Assembly: GCA_019637445.1 (NCBI GenBank)
Contig: JAHBVS010000001.1
Coordinates: forward strand, 1,957,586 to 2,021,585
DNA from: Gemmatimonadaceae bacterium
Lineage (GTDB): Bacteria > Gemmatimonadota > Gemmatimonadetes > Gemmatimonadales > Gemmatimonadaceae
Direction: 5' to 3'
Length of the DNA: 64,000 nt
Made by a program: the position numbers and the translations under genes. The first letter of the stretch is position 1. Every line of letters begins with the position of its first letter. Below are positions 61,655 to 64,000 of the stretch, piece by piece. The notes below the pieces were generated by a model that worked only from the letters and a program-made list of their open reading frames with translations, searched no databases and had not been told where the DNA came from.

Positions 61655-64000
61655 ATGCGCCTGCGGCCCCACCGGACCGTTCTCGTCGCCGCTATGCTCG
61701 CGGCCACCGCTACCGCAGCTTCCGCCCAGGAAGATGCCAGCCCCAGCACGGCAGCCCGTACGCGAGCCGCGATCTCGGTTGCCGGCGCCCGCAGCGCTCA
61801 GGCGGCGCGGACGCAGACTCCGCCGACCATCGACGGCCGCCCCGACGACGCCGGTTGGCGCGACGCGCCGGTGATCGACCAGTTCCTCGAGTACGAACCG
61901 CAGATGGGGGCGGAACCGCGTTTCCGCACGGAGATCCGCGTCCTCTACGACGACCACTACCTGTACGTGATGGGCCGGATGTTCGATCCGGCGCCCGACT
62001 CCATCATCTCGCTACTCAGTCGGCGTGACGTGCGCACGGAATCCGAGCAGCTCAAGCTGGTCATCGATTCCTACCACGACCGCCGCACGGCCTACCAGTT
62101 CATCCTGAACCCGGCGGGCACCAAGCGCGACTTCTACGTCTACAACGACAACACCGAGGACGCGACCTGGGATGCCGTCTGGGATGGTGCCGCGCGCGTG
62201 GATTCTCTCGGCTGGGTGGCGGAGTTCCGGATTCCGTTCAGCCAGATGCGCTTCGCCGAGCGCGACGAGCACACGTTCGGACTGCTGGTGGTGCGTGACG
62301 TCGCCCGCACCCGGCAACGCATCTCCTGGCCGTTGTTCGACCGAAACAAGCAGGGCTACGTCTCGCAGGCGGGCGACATCTCGGGCATCGCGGGGCTGTC
62401 ACAGCCCCGCCGGCTCGAGGTGCTGCCGTATCTCGTCACGAAGAACGTCACGCTGCCGCAGGCGGGTGGCGGCTGGTCGCACCCGCAGGAGCAGACCATC
62501 GGCGCGGACGTGAAATGGGGGCTGACCTCGAACCTCACGATGGACGCCACGCTGAATCCGGACTTCGGGCAGGTGGAAGCGGACCCCGCCGTGCTCAACC
62601 TCTCGGCCTTCGAACAGTTCTTTGAGGAGCGACGTCCGTTCTTCCTCGAGGGTGCGGGCATCTTCAACTTCCGCACCTCCTGCGGCGACATCGATACCGG
62701 CTGCCGCGGGCTGTTCTACTCCCGCCGCATCGGTCGCGCGCCGCAGCTTGGCGGCGTCTACAGCGCGGCCGGCAACGCCACCTCCTCGCGCGTGCTCGGG
62801 GCGGCAAAGCTGTCGGGGCGGCTGTCCAACGGGCTGAACATCGGTGTGCTCAACGCGGTGACCGCCGACGAGCACGGGAGCCTCGGCCGCACCATCGAGC
62901 CGCAGACGAACTACGCCGTCGTGCGGCTACTGCAGGACCTCAACGAGGGCCGCAGCGGCGTGGGGGCGATGTTCACCGCGGTCAATCGCAGCCTCGACGC
63001 CGACACGAAGGACTTTCTGCGGCAGTCGGCCTACACAGGTGGGCTCGACCTGCGCCAACGGTTCTTCGAGAACAGGTACGAGCTTACGGCTTCGCTCAGC
63101 GGCAGTGTGATCGATGGCAGCGCGGACGCCATCGCCGCGACGCAGCGCGACGGCGTGCACCGCTACCAACGGCGCGACGACCGCCTGACCTACGATCCGA
63201 CGCGCACGCAGCTGCTCGGCGACGCCCAGCGCCTGACGGTCTCCAAGTTCGGCGGCGGCATCACCCGCTTCCAGACCGTGCTGCAGCGCTTCTCGCCCGG
63301 TTTCGAGATCAACGACCTCGGATTTCAGACGCGCGCGGACGAGCAGATGCTGCGGAATTGGTTCTCGTTGCAGTTCAATACGCCGACGCGCGCGTTCCGC
63401 CGCTTCTTCATGAACTTCAACACGATGAGCACCTGGACCACGCAGGGGCTCCCGACGCGCCAGAGCCTGAATACCAATTGGCACATGGAGCTGCCGAACA
63501 CGCATTGGCTGCACTTTGGGCTCAACGGCGACCTCCCAGGCACCTTCGACGACCGCAGCGCGCGCGGCGGCGTGGCCTTCCGTCGGGCGTCCACGTTCGA
63601 AGTCTGGGGCGGCTGGGAAGGCGACCGGCGGGTCTGGTACACCCCGGTGTTGTTCGGCGGTATGTGGCGCGGCGACGAGTGGGCCTCGCGCGGCGGCTGG
63701 CTTGATGCCGGCTTCCAGTTCCGCGCCGGCCCGCAGTTCTCGGCCTCGCTCAGTCTCAACGCCCAGCGTAGCCTCAACGACTCGCAGTGGTTCGAGAACT
63801 TCGGCGACGTCTCGACGGACACGGCGCACGTGACCTTCGCGCAGCTCGACCAGTGGACGGTCGGCATCACCTCGCGCATCAACTACACGGTGACGCCGAA
63901 CCTCTCGCTTCAGGTCTATGCCCAGCCATTCGCGAGCGTCGGCGACTTCTCCGAGTGGAAGGAGCTCAGCGACACCCCGCGCGCCACGCGCTATGCGGAT
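61655..64000 (+). CDS. DUF5916 outer-membrane-type protein with CBM9-like domain (3' end beyond window)
   Basis: 782 codons are open from the ATG at 61655 to the window edge. Signal peptide (MRLRPHRTVLVAAMLAATATAASAQ). A carbohydrate-binding family 9-like domain follows at about 50-240 (TPPTIDGRPDDAGWRDAPVIDQFLEYEP, LYDDHYLYVMGRMFD, WVAEFRIPFSQMRF). After it comes the DUF5916 part with NPDFGQVEADPAVLNLSAFE and FEERRPFFLEGAGIFNF, then alternating beta-strands expected for a barrel. Likely an outer-membrane protein; no known function or substrate. Confidence 0.85.
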   Translation, partial: MRLRPHRTVLVAAMLAATATAASAQEDASPSTAARTRAAISVAGARSAQAARTQTPPTIDGRPDDAGWRDAPVIDQFLEYEPQMGAEPRFRTEIRVLYDDHYLYVMGRMFDPAPDSIISLLSRRDVRTESEQLKLVIDSYHDRRTAYQFILNPAGTKRDFYVYNDNTEDATWDAVWDGAARVDSLGWVAEFRIPFSQMRFAERDEHTFGLLVVRDVARTRQRISWPLFDRNKQGYVSQAGDISGIAGLSQPRRLEVLPYLVTKNVTLPQAGGGWSHPQEQTIGADVKWGLTSNLTMDATLNPDFGQVEADPAVLNLSAFEQFFEERRPFFLEGAGIFNFRTSCGDIDTGCRGLFYSRRIGRAPQLGGVYSAAGNATSSRVLGAAKLSGRLSNGLNIGVLNAVTADEHGSLGRTIEPQTNYAVVRLLQDLNEGRSGVGAMFTAVNRSLDADTKDFLRQSAYTGGLDLRQRFFENRYELTASLSGSVIDGSADAIAATQRDGVHRYQRRDDRLTYDPTRTQLLGDAQRLTVSKFGGGITRFQTVLQRFSPGFEINDLGFQTRADEQMLRNWFSLQFNTPTRAFRRFFMNFNTMSTWTTQGLPTRQSLNTNWHMELPNTHWLHFGLNGDLPGTFDDRSARGGVAFRRASTFEVWGGWEGDRRVWYTPVLFGGMWRGDEWASRGGWLDAGFQFRAGPQFSASLSLNAQRSLNDSQWFENFGDVSTDTAHVTFAQLDQWTVGITSRINYTVTPNLSLQVYAQPFASVGDFSEWKELSDTPRATRYAD

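Noticed and set aside
1-64000. CRISPR arrays, tRNA or rRNA genes, and prophage genes
   Set aside because: No regularly spaced repeats, no cloverleaf with a conserved T-loop and no phage structural genes were seen by reading; a dedicated search could still find a small RNA.

Overview
This is a GC-rich, gene-dense bacterial chromosome segment. The gene repertoire suggests a didermic soil or freshwater bacterium, most likely Gemmatimonadota or a relative. Supporting features are a large orphan MacB/FtsX permease, Omp85 (TamA-like) plus TamB assembly proteins, carboxypeptidase-regulatory/TonB-plug-like exported proteins, a Ser/Thr kinase with an HRDVSPGN catalytic loop, DUF6941 and DUF5916 families, and glcDEF. 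The assignment is an inference from gene content; no rRNA or tRNA is visible.

Layout. 1-7.9 kb is a loose, accessory-looking stretch with long non-coding gaps. It holds a cut-off ACT-domain gene, a DUF442-type phosphatase, a TolB-like propeller protein, an exported esterase, an 809-aa ABC permease and a decayed IS481-type transposase. 7.9-14.1 kb holds a PLP decarboxylase, TauE/SafE and DUF1275 membrane proteins, citrate synthase, MutY and a Ni/Co transporter. 14.1-20.5 kb is a TetR-controlled tripartite RND efflux operon with a very readable promoter and operators. 20.5-27.4 kb holds two large paralogous exported proteins flanking an M19 dipeptidase; the second is interrupted by one in-frame TGA where the first has Trp. 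27.4-32.4 kb holds a VWA protein and a MoxR/ChlI-type AAA ATPase separated by a Na/Ca exchanger and an MFS exporter.

32.5-40.1 kb (minus strand) is a tightly packed glcD-glcE-glcF-HAD-ygfZ-molybdopterin oxidoreductase operon, apparently for glycolate oxidation plus a second Fe-S redox enzyme and an Fe-S maintenance factor. 40.2-44.0 kb (minus) holds a primary-type sigma factor, aroB, a PduO-type cobalamin adenosyltransferase and a Ser/Thr kinase. 44.1-55.3 kb (plus) is an 11-kb run of seven genes with gaps of 9 bp or less: flavin NAD(P)H reductase, TamA-like, TamB, DAG/sphingosine-type kinase, an NtrC-like regulator lacking a normal GAFTGA loop, a four-CXXC mini-protein and a P1-family peptidase. 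55.9-58.9 kb is a second overlapping operon (DMT transporter, HAD, CYTH, unknown, AcpS). 58.9-61.6 kb holds a cytochrome c-FTR1 fusion with a Fur-box-like palindrome over its first codons, and a UPF0316 membrane protein. The window ends inside a DUF5916 outer-membrane-type gene.

Across the window, at least eight genes have a TAnnnT hexamer exactly 6-7 nt upstream of the start codon, usually without a Shine-Dalgarno sequence. This pattern is expected for leaderless transcripts and is the most unusual genome-scale signal here.
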